Shown in pieces: positions 43,485 to 51,802 of a stretch of 64,000 nt of DNA. Source of the DNA: Oceanococcus sp041619555 (GTDB lineage: Bacteria; Pseudomonadota; Gammaproteobacteria; Nevskiales; Oceanococcaceae); contig JBFKDQ010000010.1 of NCBI GenBank assembly GCA_041619555.1, forward strand, positions 1 to 64,000, read 5' to 3'. Positions within the stretch are counted from its first letter, which is position 1. The number at the start of each line of letters is the position of its first letter. The position numbers and the translations under genes were made by a program. The notes under the pieces are model-generated. The model was not told the DNA's origin. It did not search any database and saw only the letters and a list, made by a program, of their open reading frames with translations.

Positions 43485-44390
43485 TCAAGCGCGCGGATGA
43501 TGTTGCGCATGCAGGCGCTGCAGGCGCGCCGTCGCAACATGGGTATAAATCTGCGTGGTGGACAGGTCGCTGTGGCCGAGCAGCATCTGCACCACACGAA
43601 GATCCGCGCCATGATCAAGCAGATGGGTCGCGAAAGCGTGGCGTAGCGTGTGAGGAGAAATGCCCTGGGAAATCCCGGCTGTCACCGCGTAACGCTTAAT
43701 GATATGCCAGAAATTCTGCCGCGTCATCGCACGGCCCTGACGCGCGGGAAATGCCACCTCACTGACCCGGCCATCGAGCAATTCCGGGCGGCTGACGGAA
43801 AAATAGCGCTGCAACCAGTGCAGGGCTTCCTCACCCACCGGAATCAGACGTTCCCGCTGCCCCTTGCCGAGGATGCGCAGGATGCCCGACTGCAGGCTGA
43901 TGCGAGCTACAGGGAGTTCGACCAGTTCGCTCACCCGCAGGCCCGCTGCATACATCAGTTCAAGCATGGTGCGGTCCCGCAGCCCACGCGCGGTCGCCAC
44001 ATCCGGCGCCGCCAGAAGGTTTTCGACTTCGCCCTGGCTCAGGCTTTTCGGCAGGCTACGGCCGATCTTCGGCCGCGCCAGCCGCGCCATCGGATCATCC
44101 TCGCGCAGCCCCTGCCGCAGCAGCCAGCGAAAGAAACGCTTGAGGGCCGAATGCAGCCTGGCCTGACTGCTGGCCGCCAGTTCGCTGCGGGCTGCCAGCA
44201 CCCCGGCCAATTCAACCGCGTCTGCACTCACCAGACTCAACTCACGCGCCGCCAGCAGCCGCGCCGCCGCCATCAAATCACTGCGATAGGCCACCAGACT
44301 CCCGTCCGCCAGGCCATCCTCCGCCCACAGGGCCTCGCAGAACTGGGCGATCAGCGCGATGTCGCCGGACTGGGCCGGCGCCGGCTTCAT
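43485..44390 (-). CDS. xerD: Site-specific tyrosine recombinase XerD
   Basis: XerD resolves chromosome dimers at dif with XerC under FtsK control. The 301-residue protein has the N-terminal core-binding domain (about 5-90) and a catalytic domain with all tyrosine-recombinase residues: Arg152, Lys176, His247, Arg250, His273 and Tyr282. The ATG at 44390 follows AGGTG; the longer frame to 44660 runs over the divergent gene. The downstream dsbC supports XerD rather than XerC. Confidence 0.93.
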   Translation of the reverse strand: MKPAPAQSGDIALIAQFCEALWAEDGLADGSLVAYRSDLMAAARLLAARELSLVSADAVELAGVLAARSELAASSQARLHSALKRFFRWLLRQGLREDDPMARLARPKIGRSLPKSLSQGEVENLLAAPDVATARGLRDRTMLELMYAAGLRVSELVELPVARISLQSGILRILGKGQRERLIPVGEEALHWLQRYFSVSRPELLDGRVSEVAFPARQGRAMTRQNFWHIIKRYAVTAGISQGISPHTLRHAFATHLLDHGADLRVVQMLLGHSDLSTTQIYTHVATARLQRLHAQHHPRA

Positions 44391-44556
44391 CGGCACCTGG
44401 GCACCCCGGGGAGTGGCGGGCAGATGCCAGGCGGGCGCAGCTGCCGGGCGCGGATTCCAAGCCGGCCAGCCGCCCCCCGGTTTCGCTGCCGGGTGAACAC
44501 TGCCTGTAAACTCCCTGATCGGATCATCGCCCATCTCTGAAAAATCGGTACCGCCA

Positions 44557-45513
44557 ATGCCCATGCAAGGATGCAGACCGCCGCCTCGCCTGCCCGTGAT
44601 CTGTCTGTTGATCGCCCTCAGCCACGCATCCGCCGTGCGCGCCGAACAGGCGGCGGACATCGCCGCCTCGCCACAGGCCAGAGAGGCGGCGCTGGCCGCG
44701 CGGCTCGATGATCTGCGGCAGGCCGAACCCGACCCCGCGCTGCGGGACTGGGTGCGGACGCTCGTAGACTATGCCGAACACAGCCGGATCGCGCACCCCG
44801 AACGCGGCCTGGCCGATCTGCCAAGGTATGACATCCAGGCCCGTGCGCGTCAGCTGCTGCGGCTCTGGGACGAACAGGCCGCCCTGGTGTCGCTGCAGTC
44901 CGTTCCCCTCAAGGCCCTGCAGGATCCGCAAAACGATACCGAGCGCCGTGCCCGCCGACGCTGGCTGCAGGAACTCGAGCCCGCCCACCTGGCCCTCATC
45001 GCGCCACAACTGAAGCGCGGTGACCTGGATGAAGAAAGCCTGCGCATCCTGGTACAGCGCCTGGATCTGTCGGCGGACTGGCGCCGCCTGCTGCAGCAGG
45101 GGCGGCAGCGCCAGACCGTGGAGCTACTCGCATCGGCCCTGCCGCAGCTCAGCGCCGCGATGGCCGAGGAATTTCTCGCCCTGGCCGGCCGCAATCCGGC
45201 CCTGGCCGGCGCTGCGGCGATCCTGCGCGGTCGCCATGCGCGATTCAGCACGAGCAGCCGGACACGGCTGCTGCAGGCGCTTGAGAACGCACGGCTGGAT
45301 ATCGCCCTGGTCGATGCCGCAATCAGCGCCGGGATCGAAGATCTGGATGCCACGCTACTGACCCGCCTGCAGGAAGCCGCGGCCGCGCCCGCGGCGGCCT
45401 ATGGCCTGTATCGCCTGCAATCCGAGCGCGCCCTGCAGGGCCTGCGCGTCTACCGCGAGAGCGCCAACGGCCTGCCGCATCTGCAACAGGAGATCAGCCA
45501 ATGGCTGGATTGA
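44557..45513 (+). CDS. Exported helical hypothetical protein
   Basis: A 318-residue Ala/Leu/Arg-rich protein with a signal peptide (PVICLLIALSHASAVRA) followed by helical segments throughout, for example LLRLWDEQAALVSLQSV and RARRRWLQELEPAHLALIAP. It resembles no family I recognise; helical repeats of the HEAT type are possible. It overlaps the following carboxypeptidase gene by 13 nt, so it probably works with or near that exported peptidase. Confidence 0.7.
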   Translation: MPMQGCRPPPRLPVICLLIALSHASAVRAEQAADIAASPQAREAALAARLDDLRQAEPDPALRDWVRTLVDYAEHSRIAHPERGLADLPRYDIQARARQLLRLWDEQAALVSLQSVPLKALQDPQNDTERRARRRWLQELEPAHLALIAPQLKRGDLDEESLRILVQRLDLSADWRRLLQQGRQRQTVELLASALPQLSAAMAEEFLALAGRNPALAGAAAILRGRHARFSTSSRTRLLQALENARLDIALVDAAISAGIEDLDATLLTRLQEAAAAPAAAYGLYRLQSERALQGLRVYRESANGLPHLQQEISQWLD

Positions 45514-47276
45514 TCCTGCTGCTCCTGGGTGGCCTGATGTGCTGGCCCAGCCTGGCGGAAATTGTGGAGTACACCGAGTCGGACGAAGGTCCCGGACAGA
45601 TCGCGCTGGGATATCCGGTCCCTCGACCACTGGACAGCCCGACACCGTTCGCCGGCTTTCGCAGCTATGACAGCCTGATTCAACGCCTGACCGCCCTGTC
45701 GTTCAGCGACGCCGCACTGGGCGGGGTGAAACTGGGCAAGAGCGAACGCGGCGAGGACGTTCTCGGCTTTGTTTTCGGCGTACAGGAGGCGGGCCAAGCG
45801 CCCGCAATGCTGCAGGTGGGCACGCTCCATGCCCGGGAATGGGCCGCTCCGGAGGTGGTGAGCTTCATCGCCGAGGCACTGGTGGCCCGTCGTGCCAACC
45901 AGGGCATCGAGCAGTTTCTCGCCAACCAGACCAGCATTCTGCTGGTCCCGGTGCTCAATCCGGATGGCTTGCGCATCACCCAGGCCCATGCCAGCAGCAC
46001 CCGGGTCGGGGAAGACATCGGCCCAGACCCGCAAACCCCACGCGACGGTCGCATGCGGCGCAAGAACGCACGCAACACCGATGGCGATCTGGAAACCACA
46101 GTCGATACCCTCGACGGGGTGGATCTCAACCGGAACTTCGGGCCGTACTGGAATACCTCCACCCGCTCCAGCCCCAACCGGCGCTCCCTGGTTTATCACG
46201 GCGAGGCCGAGGCCTCCGAAGCCGAAACCCAGGCCCTGCTTGCGGCGGCGAACCGGCTGGGCGGCGGACAATTGCGCCTCTTCATCGACACCCACAGTTT
46301 CGGACGCGTGCTCATCTACAACGACACCGGCAACCCCGCCCTCACCAGGCTGAGCGCAGGTCTGGGCCAGCGCCTGCGCCAGGTGCCGGCGCGCGCCTAC
46401 GGCCTGGGGGTGGCAAGCAACGATTCCGGTGGCTATGGCTCCAGCGACGAATATTTCGCCCACACCTTTGAGATCCCCGCCTACACCCTGGAGCTGGAAC
46501 CCGGCTCGCAGCAGGCCGAGGAGTATGGCGGCAACGCCGGAGTCAGCCATTCCGGCTTCATCCTGCCCGAGGATCAGATCGAGAGGGTCAGGCAGGAGAT
46601 CTACGCAATGAGCGTGCTCGCCTTTTATCACCAGGCAGGCCCGCCCATCCTCGAGCAAGTCAGCGTCCTTGAGCCGCGAAGCGGCGCAATGGTGTATCGG
46701 GCGCGCTGGCAGGGGCGGAACGGTGAGCGCCAGTTGGAGACCCATGGCGCCAGCCTGCAACCAGGCCAGGCGTATCGCCTGCAGTTGCAGTTCAGCAAGC
46801 CGATGCGACTGCTGGATCAGGACCATCAGGTCAAGGCCTATCCTGGCCAGGGCCTGCCAACACCTCCGGTGATTCGGCTGCGCGGTGAGTCCCAGGTGCA
46901 GTTGCTGGAGACCGACGGCCGCTGGCTGCAACAGGCCTATGCCGGCGACCTCTATGAGATCGAATTCACTGTGGCAGCGGACCTGGGTCCCTCCGCCCAA
47001 CTGGCCGTGCAGGCGACCGATCTGTCCGGCCTCGCCCTGGATGCGCGCCCCGCCAGCCTCAGTACCTGGCAGGCTGGTCACTGGATCAACTACGAGGACA
47101 GCCAGGGCCTGAACAGCGACCAGGGCGGAGAGGACAGCCAGATCTGCCTGCCGCTTGATCCGGACGCGATCTCCGGCTGTTCCCCAATGGCCACCGGCGG
47201 ATCCGGTGGATCCGGTCGCTCGGCCATCTGGCTCCTCCTCATCTTCGCTCTTTGTCGACGCTGCAGGACCGCATGA
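45501..47276 (+). CDS. M14 zinc carboxypeptidase with a GlyGly-CTERM-like tail
   Basis: A 591-residue exported metallopeptidase. It has an N-terminal signal (LILLLLGGLMCWPSLA) and an M14 catalytic domain (about 45-385) with zinc ligands His110 and Glu113 (HAREW), His265 (DTHS), substrate-binding Asn210-Arg211 (DLNRNF) and the catalytic Glu in YTLELEPG. The C-terminus has GGSGGSG, then a hydrophobic stretch SAIWLLLIFALC and a basic end RRCRTA. This is the GlyGly-CTERM layout, a sorting signal cut by rhombosortase. Its stop overlaps the zapE start (ATGA). Confidence 0.88.
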   Translation: MAGLILLLLGGLMCWPSLAEIVEYTESDEGPGQIALGYPVPRPLDSPTPFAGFRSYDSLIQRLTALSFSDAALGGVKLGKSERGEDVLGFVFGVQEAGQAPAMLQVGTLHAREWAAPEVVSFIAEALVARRANQGIEQFLANQTSILLVPVLNPDGLRITQAHASSTRVGEDIGPDPQTPRDGRMRRKNARNTDGDLETTVDTLDGVDLNRNFGPYWNTSTRSSPNRRSLVYHGEAEASEAETQALLAAANRLGGGQLRLFIDTHSFGRVLIYNDTGNPALTRLSAGLGQRLRQVPARAYGLGVASNDSGGYGSSDEYFAHTFEIPAYTLELEPGSQQAEEYGGNAGVSHSGFILPEDQIERVRQEIYAMSVLAFYHQAGPPILEQVSVLEPRSGAMVYRARWQGRNGERQLETHGASLQPGQAYRLQLQFSKPMRLLDQDHQVKAYPGQGLPTPPVIRLRGESQVQLLETDGRWLQQAYAGDLYEIEFTVAADLGPSAQLAVQATDLSGLALDARPASLSTWQAGHWINYEDSQGLNSDQGGEDSQICLPLDPDAISGCSPMATGGSGGSGRSAIWLLLIFALCRRCRTA

Positions 47277-48367
47277 GAAACGAATCCCCGCTGGCCCGTT
47301 ATCACGCCGATCTGCAACAGGACGGTTTCATCCAGGATCCGGCACAACAGGCTGCCGTGGAGTGCCTGCACGCCATTCATCAGCAGCTTGCCGGCAGCAG
47401 CGGCCGCTCCCGTTTCCTGCCCCGCCTGAGCCGCAGCACGGCCTGGCGCCCGGTCCAGGGCGCCTACCTGTGGGGCGGCGTCGGGCGTGGCAAAACCTAC
47501 TTGATGGACTGTTTCTACGAAACCCTGCCGACCCGGCACAAGCGCCGCCTGCACTTTCACCGCTTCATGCAAGACGTGCATCAACACCTCAAGCGCCTGG
47601 GCTCGGTCAGCGACCCGCTCAAGACCCTGGCCGAAGAACTGGCACGTGACACCCGGGTCCTGTGCTTCGATGAATTTTTTGTCTCCGACGTGGCCGACGC
47701 CATGATTCTCGGCCGCCTGCTGGACAAGCTGTTCGCGCAGGGCGTCACCTTGATCGCCACCTCGAACATCCCGCCGGATCAGCTCTACCAGAACGGCTTG
47801 CAGCGCGAGCGTTTCCTGCCGGCGATTGCGGCTCTGCAGTCCCACTGCCAGATCGTCACGGTCAATGGCGATCAGGACTACCGCCTGCGCCTGCTCGAAC
47901 AGGCCGAGATCTATCACTGGCCGGACGATGCGGCGGCCGCCGCGCAGTTGGATCGCGCATTTCGCCAGATCGCACCCGATGCCGCCCACCCTGAGCGGAG
48001 CCTGAACATCAACGGCCGCGAGATCCCCGTCCGCAAGCAGGCCGACGGCATCGCCTGGTTCGATTTCAGCGCCCTATGCCAGGGCCCGCGCAGTGTCGAC
48101 GACTACATCGAGATTGCCCGGCTGTTCGGCACGGTGATTCTGTCCGGCGTTCCGCAACTCGACCGGGAGACGGAAAACGAGGCCCGCCGCTTTCTCCACC
48201 TGATCGACGAATTTTATGATCGCCGAGTCAAATTGATGATTTCTGCCGAGGTTGATATGACAAGCCTGTATGTGGGCGCTAAGCTGCGGTTCGAATATGC
48301 TCGCGTGGCGAGTCGATTGCAGGAAATGCAGTCCCATGATTACCTGGCTCTGGCGCACATCCCATGA
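47273..48367 (+). CDS. zapE: Cell division AAA ATPase ZapE (AFG1-like)
   Basis: ZapE is an AFG1-family ATPase that affects Z-ring stability during division under stress. The 364-residue protein has Walker A GGVGRGKT at residues 68-75, a Walker B-like VLCFDEFFVSD, ATSNIPPDQLYQNGLQRERF and a C-terminal RRFLHLIDEFYDRRVKL. The start at 47273 overlaps the peptidase stop; an in-frame TTG 21 nt earlier is less likely. It overlaps the next gene by 4 nt. Confidence 0.92.
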   Translation: MRNESPLARYHADLQQDGFIQDPAQQAAVECLHAIHQQLAGSSGRSRFLPRLSRSTAWRPVQGAYLWGGVGRGKTYLMDCFYETLPTRHKRRLHFHRFMQDVHQHLKRLGSVSDPLKTLAEELARDTRVLCFDEFFVSDVADAMILGRLLDKLFAQGVTLIATSNIPPDQLYQNGLQRERFLPAIAALQSHCQIVTVNGDQDYRLRLLEQAEIYHWPDDAAAAAQLDRAFRQIAPDAAHPERSLNINGREIPVRKQADGIAWFDFSALCQGPRSVDDYIEIARLFGTVILSGVPQLDRETENEARRFLHLIDEFYDRRVKLMISAEVDMTSLYVGAKLRFEYARVASRLQEMQSHDYLALAHIP

Positions 48368-48681
48368 ATAAACCGCTCTCTCCCGCCCTGCAGAAGCTGA
48401 TCACGGAATTCGGCCGCAAGCTGCCGGACAAACTGGCCGAGATCCGGCTGCTGCACGAGCAGGCCGGCGACGGCAGCGATGCAACAGCCTTGGAAGGCTA
48501 TTACACCGCGGTGCATCGAATCGCCGGCTCCTCCGGCAGCTACGGGTTCCGGCAGGTCAGCGAAACGGCACGGGTGCTGGACCGCTATCTGTCCGACACC
48601 CTCGCCGGCGAGAATGGGTATGCGCCGGCGCATGCCATGCAGCTGCTGCAGGCCATCGAGCAGAGCTTGCCGCAGGACTAA
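48364..48681 (+). CDS. HPt (histidine phosphotransfer) domain protein
   Basis: A 105-residue protein made of a single four-helix HPt domain. AVHRIAGSSGSYGFRQVSET contains the phospho-accepting His51 in the expected HxxxGSSxxxG setting. HPt proteins pass phosphate between hybrid kinases and response regulators. No two-component kinase lies nearby, so its partner is elsewhere. It is translationally coupled to zapE by a 4-nt overlap. Confidence 0.82.
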   Translation: MNKPLSPALQKLITEFGRKLPDKLAEIRLLHEQAGDGSDATALEGYYTAVHRIAGSSGSYGFRQVSETARVLDRYLSDTLAGENGYAPAHAMQLLQAIEQSLPQD

Positions 48682-48695
48682 AAACCGATCGCGCC

Positions 48696-50240
48696 TCAGG
48701 CGGGATAGCCGGTGATGTTCTGGATCTCCCGGTACAGCGGCTGCAGGCGGGCATACATCTTGCGATAAACGCAACGGTAAAGCCGATCGTAGATCTCTAC
48801 CGCATCAGGCTGCGGTTCGAACACCTCGCCGATGCGCGTCATCGCAGCGACCGCGCTGGGGTAATCGGCATACAGCCCCTGCCCAACTGCGGTATTGATC
48901 GCGGCACCTAGCGCCGAGGTTTCGTACAGATGGGGCCTTTGCGCTGCCATGCCGAAAATGTCGGCGGTCAGCTGCATCGCGCCATCGCTCTGCGAACCAC
49001 CACCGGCCACGCGCAAGGTGTGCAGTTTCGCGCTGCGCCCTTCGATTTTTTCCGCCCCTTCGCGCAGCCCATAGGCCAGGCCCTCAAGGATCGCCCGGTA
49101 AATGTGGGCCCGCGTATGCACATCACCAAAGCCGATGATCGCACCCTTGGCCTCAGGCCCGGGCTCACGCACGCCTGGCGACCAGTACGGCTGCAGCATC
49201 AGGCCCATGGAACCGGCCGGGACCTGCTCCAGCAATTCGTCAAACAGGGACTCGGCAGAGATTCCCCGCTCATCCGCAATGCGCTGCTCGCGATCGGCGA
49301 ACTGGCGCTTGAACCAGCTCACCATCCAGAAACCGCGATAGATCTGCACTTCGGTGTTATAGGCCTGCGGCAGCGCGGCGGGAAAAGGCGGGATGAATTT
49401 TTCCACCTCGACATAGCGTGGCACGCAGGTGTTGATCGTGGCCGTGGTGCCGAAACTCAGGCAGGCCTGACCCGGCTCCACACAGCCCGCTCCCAGGACC
49501 TCGCAGGCCTTGTCCGCGGCCGCGGCGATCACCGGCAGCCCCTGTGGCAGACCCAGGTGACGGGCAGCCTCGGCCTGCAATCTGCCCATCGGCTGGCCGG
49601 GCGAGACCAGATCGGTGAGCTGCGCCCGACGGATGCCCGGCAGGGCCTGCCATTTCCAGTCGCTATCCGCCGACCAGCATTGCTGCTTGTAATCGAAAGG
49701 CAGATAGCCCACCTGGCTCGCGCTGGAATCCAGCCATTCTCCGGTCAGCTGAAAGCCAAGATAGCCCGACAGCAGGACATACTTTTCGGTCTTGGCCCAG
49801 ATTTCCGGTGCATTCTTCAGCAGCCAGTTGGCCGGCGCTTCCGCCTGAAAGCTGGCGATGGTGGAGCGCAGCCCCAGCGCCCGAAAGGCCAGCCCCCAGA
49901 GACCTCCAACCGGCGCCATGCCGTTGACCTGGCGTTTGTCCATCCAGACGATGGCCGGCGCCAGCGGGCGGTTGTCGGCGCCGATGCACAGCATGGTCGC
50001 ACGCTGGGTGGTCAGACTCATGCCGCTGATCGAGGCCGGGTCCTCGGTTTCCCACAATCCGCGACAGGCCTGTCCCACCGCATCCCAGTAGACATCGGCA
50101 TGCTGCTCGGCCCAGCCCGGCTGGCGGGAAAAATACGGCTCGATGTGCACCTGCCGGCGGGCCAGGATTTCGCCATGGCGATCGAAAATGATGGCTCTGG
50201 CGCTTTGCGTGCCTACATCGATCGCCAACAGGCCGCTCAT
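48696..50240 (-). CDS. FGGY-family carbohydrate kinase
   Basis: A 514-residue sugar/polyol kinase. The N-terminal ATPase domain starts GLLAIDVGTQSARAIIFD; the C-terminal domain has THARAH-type GDVHTRAHIYRAILEGLAYG and AGGGSQSDGAMQLTADIFG, the FGGY signature. Substrate cannot be told from sequence; glycerol or another polyol is likely because glpD precedes it. It starts in an ATGA overlap with glpD and is the last gene of the minus-strand operon starting at 53394. It is not an obvious GlpK, so the symbol is left blank. Confidence 0.88.
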   Translation of the reverse strand: MSGLLAIDVGTQSARAIIFDRHGEILARRQVHIEPYFSRQPGWAEQHADVYWDAVGQACRGLWETEDPASISGMSLTTQRATMLCIGADNRPLAPAIVWMDKRQVNGMAPVGGLWGLAFRALGLRSTIASFQAEAPANWLLKNAPEIWAKTEKYVLLSGYLGFQLTGEWLDSSASQVGYLPFDYKQQCWSADSDWKWQALPGIRRAQLTDLVSPGQPMGRLQAEAARHLGLPQGLPVIAAAADKACEVLGAGCVEPGQACLSFGTTATINTCVPRYVEVEKFIPPFPAALPQAYNTEVQIYRGFWMVSWFKRQFADREQRIADERGISAESLFDELLEQVPAGSMGLMLQPYWSPGVREPGPEAKGAIIGFGDVHTRAHIYRAILEGLAYGLREGAEKIEGRSAKLHTLRVAGGGSQSDGAMQLTADIFGMAAQRPHLYETSALGAAINTAVGQGLYADYPSAVAAMTRIGEVFEPQPDAVEIYDRLYRCVYRKMYARLQPLYREIQNITGYPA

Positions 50241-51802
50241 GCCGCGACGTTGCCGATCGGCAGGCTGTAGTGACTCTGCCAACGCCGATACCAGGCACCC
50301 TCCTCGTTGCCCCAGCGCCGATCATCCCAGCCCAGCTGCGGCTGGCACACGGCCCGGATCTGTGGCATCAGAGCGCGACAGGCATCCGGCAGGACCAGAC
50401 CCAGGCGAGTCCGGCGCAGCAGCAGGTCATCCAGGTGGCGCACGGCCTCCTGCCCTGCGGCATGACGCAGCTCGGCCCAGACCGTCAGCCCGGGACCGAT
50501 GCGGGCGAAATCTCCGGCTTGCGCTCCGGCGACGAGCTGGGCCAGGGCGGCGCCATAGCGACCACGCAGATGCGCCCAGACTTCAAGCTCACAGTCGGTC
50601 GGCCGCTCAAGATCCGGCACCGCATCAAAAATGTGCGTGGGCCGGGGCGCCGGCCGGGAGCGTCCCTGCACCGCCGCCAGCACTTCCAGCGCGGTCAGCC
50701 GAAACGTGGTCAGCTTGCCGCCGGTGATGCTCACCAGTCCAGGCTGCTGCCACAGTGCCGACTCGCGCGACTCCGCGGACGGATTGTCGGCACCGCCATC
50801 GACCACCGGACGCACCCCGGCGTAGGTGGCGATGATATCCGCCCGGCCCAGCGCCAATCCCGGCCAGGCCCGGGCCGCAGCCTGCAGCAGATAGTCGACT
50901 TCCGCCTCGGTAATTCGCGGTTCCCGATCAAGATCTTCGGTGTGATCAAGATCGGTGGTGCCAAGCAGCGCCGCGCCTTCCCAGGCGTAGGCAAACACGG
51001 GGCGCCGATCCTGCGGATGCAGAAAGGACACGGCACTCGGCAGGGGGAAGCGCTGCGCATCGAATATCAGGTGGGAACCACGTAAGGGCCGCAGTTTGGG
51101 CGCCGCCCGCCCCCCCATGCGCTGTGCCCATGCGCCGGTTGCGTTGACCACCGCCCGGGCATGGATTTCACCGCATTGATCGTCCTTCTCCCGGAACCAA
51201 CGCACGCCGGTCACGCGCCCGTCCTGTTGCAGATAATCGCTGACCCTGGCGTAGTTGTAGGCGGCGCAGCCGTGGCTGCAGGCCTCCTGCAGCAGGCGCA
51301 GCACCAGACGCGCATCGTCGGTCTGCGCATCCTCGAAATACAGCACACCGTCGACATCGCGGGTCGTCAGCCCAGGCACGAACTCCGGCAATTCGGACCG
51401 GCTCAGCCGCCGTGCCCGATATTTCCCGGCAATGGTGTCGTACAGCGCCAGACCGATCCGGGTGACCAGCAAGCCCGGCTTCTGACCTTTGAAAACCGGA
51501 AAGCTGAAAGGCTGATTTTCGATCAGGCCAGGCGCATCGCGCATCAGAGCTTCTCGCTCGCGCACCGAATGCTGGGTCAGGCGCCATTGGCCGCTGCTGA
51601 GATAGCGCAGACCACCATGCACCAGCTTGGAACTTCGACTGCTGGTGCCGCTGGCGAAATCGCCCTGCTCCAGCAGGACCGCACGCAAACCCTGGCGGGC
51701 AGCCTCGCGCAGCACCCCGGCGCCGGTAATGCCACCACCGATGATGATCAGATCCCAGGTTTCGTCCGCCGCTGCCGCCAGTTCAGGAGTGGAACTGAGC
51801 AT
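50237..51802 (-). CDS. glpD: Glycerol-3-phosphate dehydrogenase/oxidase
   Basis: A 521-residue FAD enzyme that oxidises glycerol-3-phosphate to dihydroxyacetone phosphate and passes electrons to quinone. The N-terminal FAD motif is IIIGGGITGAGVLREAAR, followed by ASGTSSRSSKLVHGGLRYL, the GlpD signature, and ITGGKLTTFRLTALEVL near the end of the DAO domain. A C-terminal DAO_C helical domain is present. The ATG at 51802 abuts the upstream oxidase stop. It is encoded between an AGPS-like oxidase and a FGGY kinase. Confidence 0.9.
   Translation of the reverse strand: MLSSTPELAAAADETWDLIIIGGGITGAGVLREAARQGLRAVLLEQGDFASGTSSRSSKLVHGGLRYLSSGQWRLTQHSVREREALMRDAPGLIENQPFSFPVFKGQKPGLLVTRIGLALYDTIAGKYRARRLSRSELPEFVPGLTTRDVDGVLYFEDAQTDDARLVLRLLQEACSHGCAAYNYARVSDYLQQDGRVTGVRWFREKDDQCGEIHARAVVNATGAWAQRMGGRAAPKLRPLRGSHLIFDAQRFPLPSAVSFLHPQDRRPVFAYAWEGAALLGTTDLDHTEDLDREPRITEAEVDYLLQAAARAWPGLALGRADIIATYAGVRPVVDGGADNPSAESRESALWQQPGLVSITGGKLTTFRLTALEVLAAVQGRSRPAPRPTHIFDAVPDLERPTDCELEVWAHLRGRYGAALAQLVAGAQAGDFARIGPGLTVWAELRHAAGQEAVRHLDDLLLRRTRLGLVLPDACRALMPQIRAVCQPQLGWDDRRWGNEEGAWYRRWQSHYSLPIGNVAA

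Noticed and set aside
42351..43646. A 431-codon plus-strand open frame over dsbC
   Set aside because: dsbC with its CGYC site is convincing, and the frame runs through a terminator and the His-rich gene in another frame.
45450..47081. A 543-codon minus-strand open frame over the carboxypeptidase
   Set aside because: Shadow of the M14 peptidase, which has all zinc and catalytic residues.
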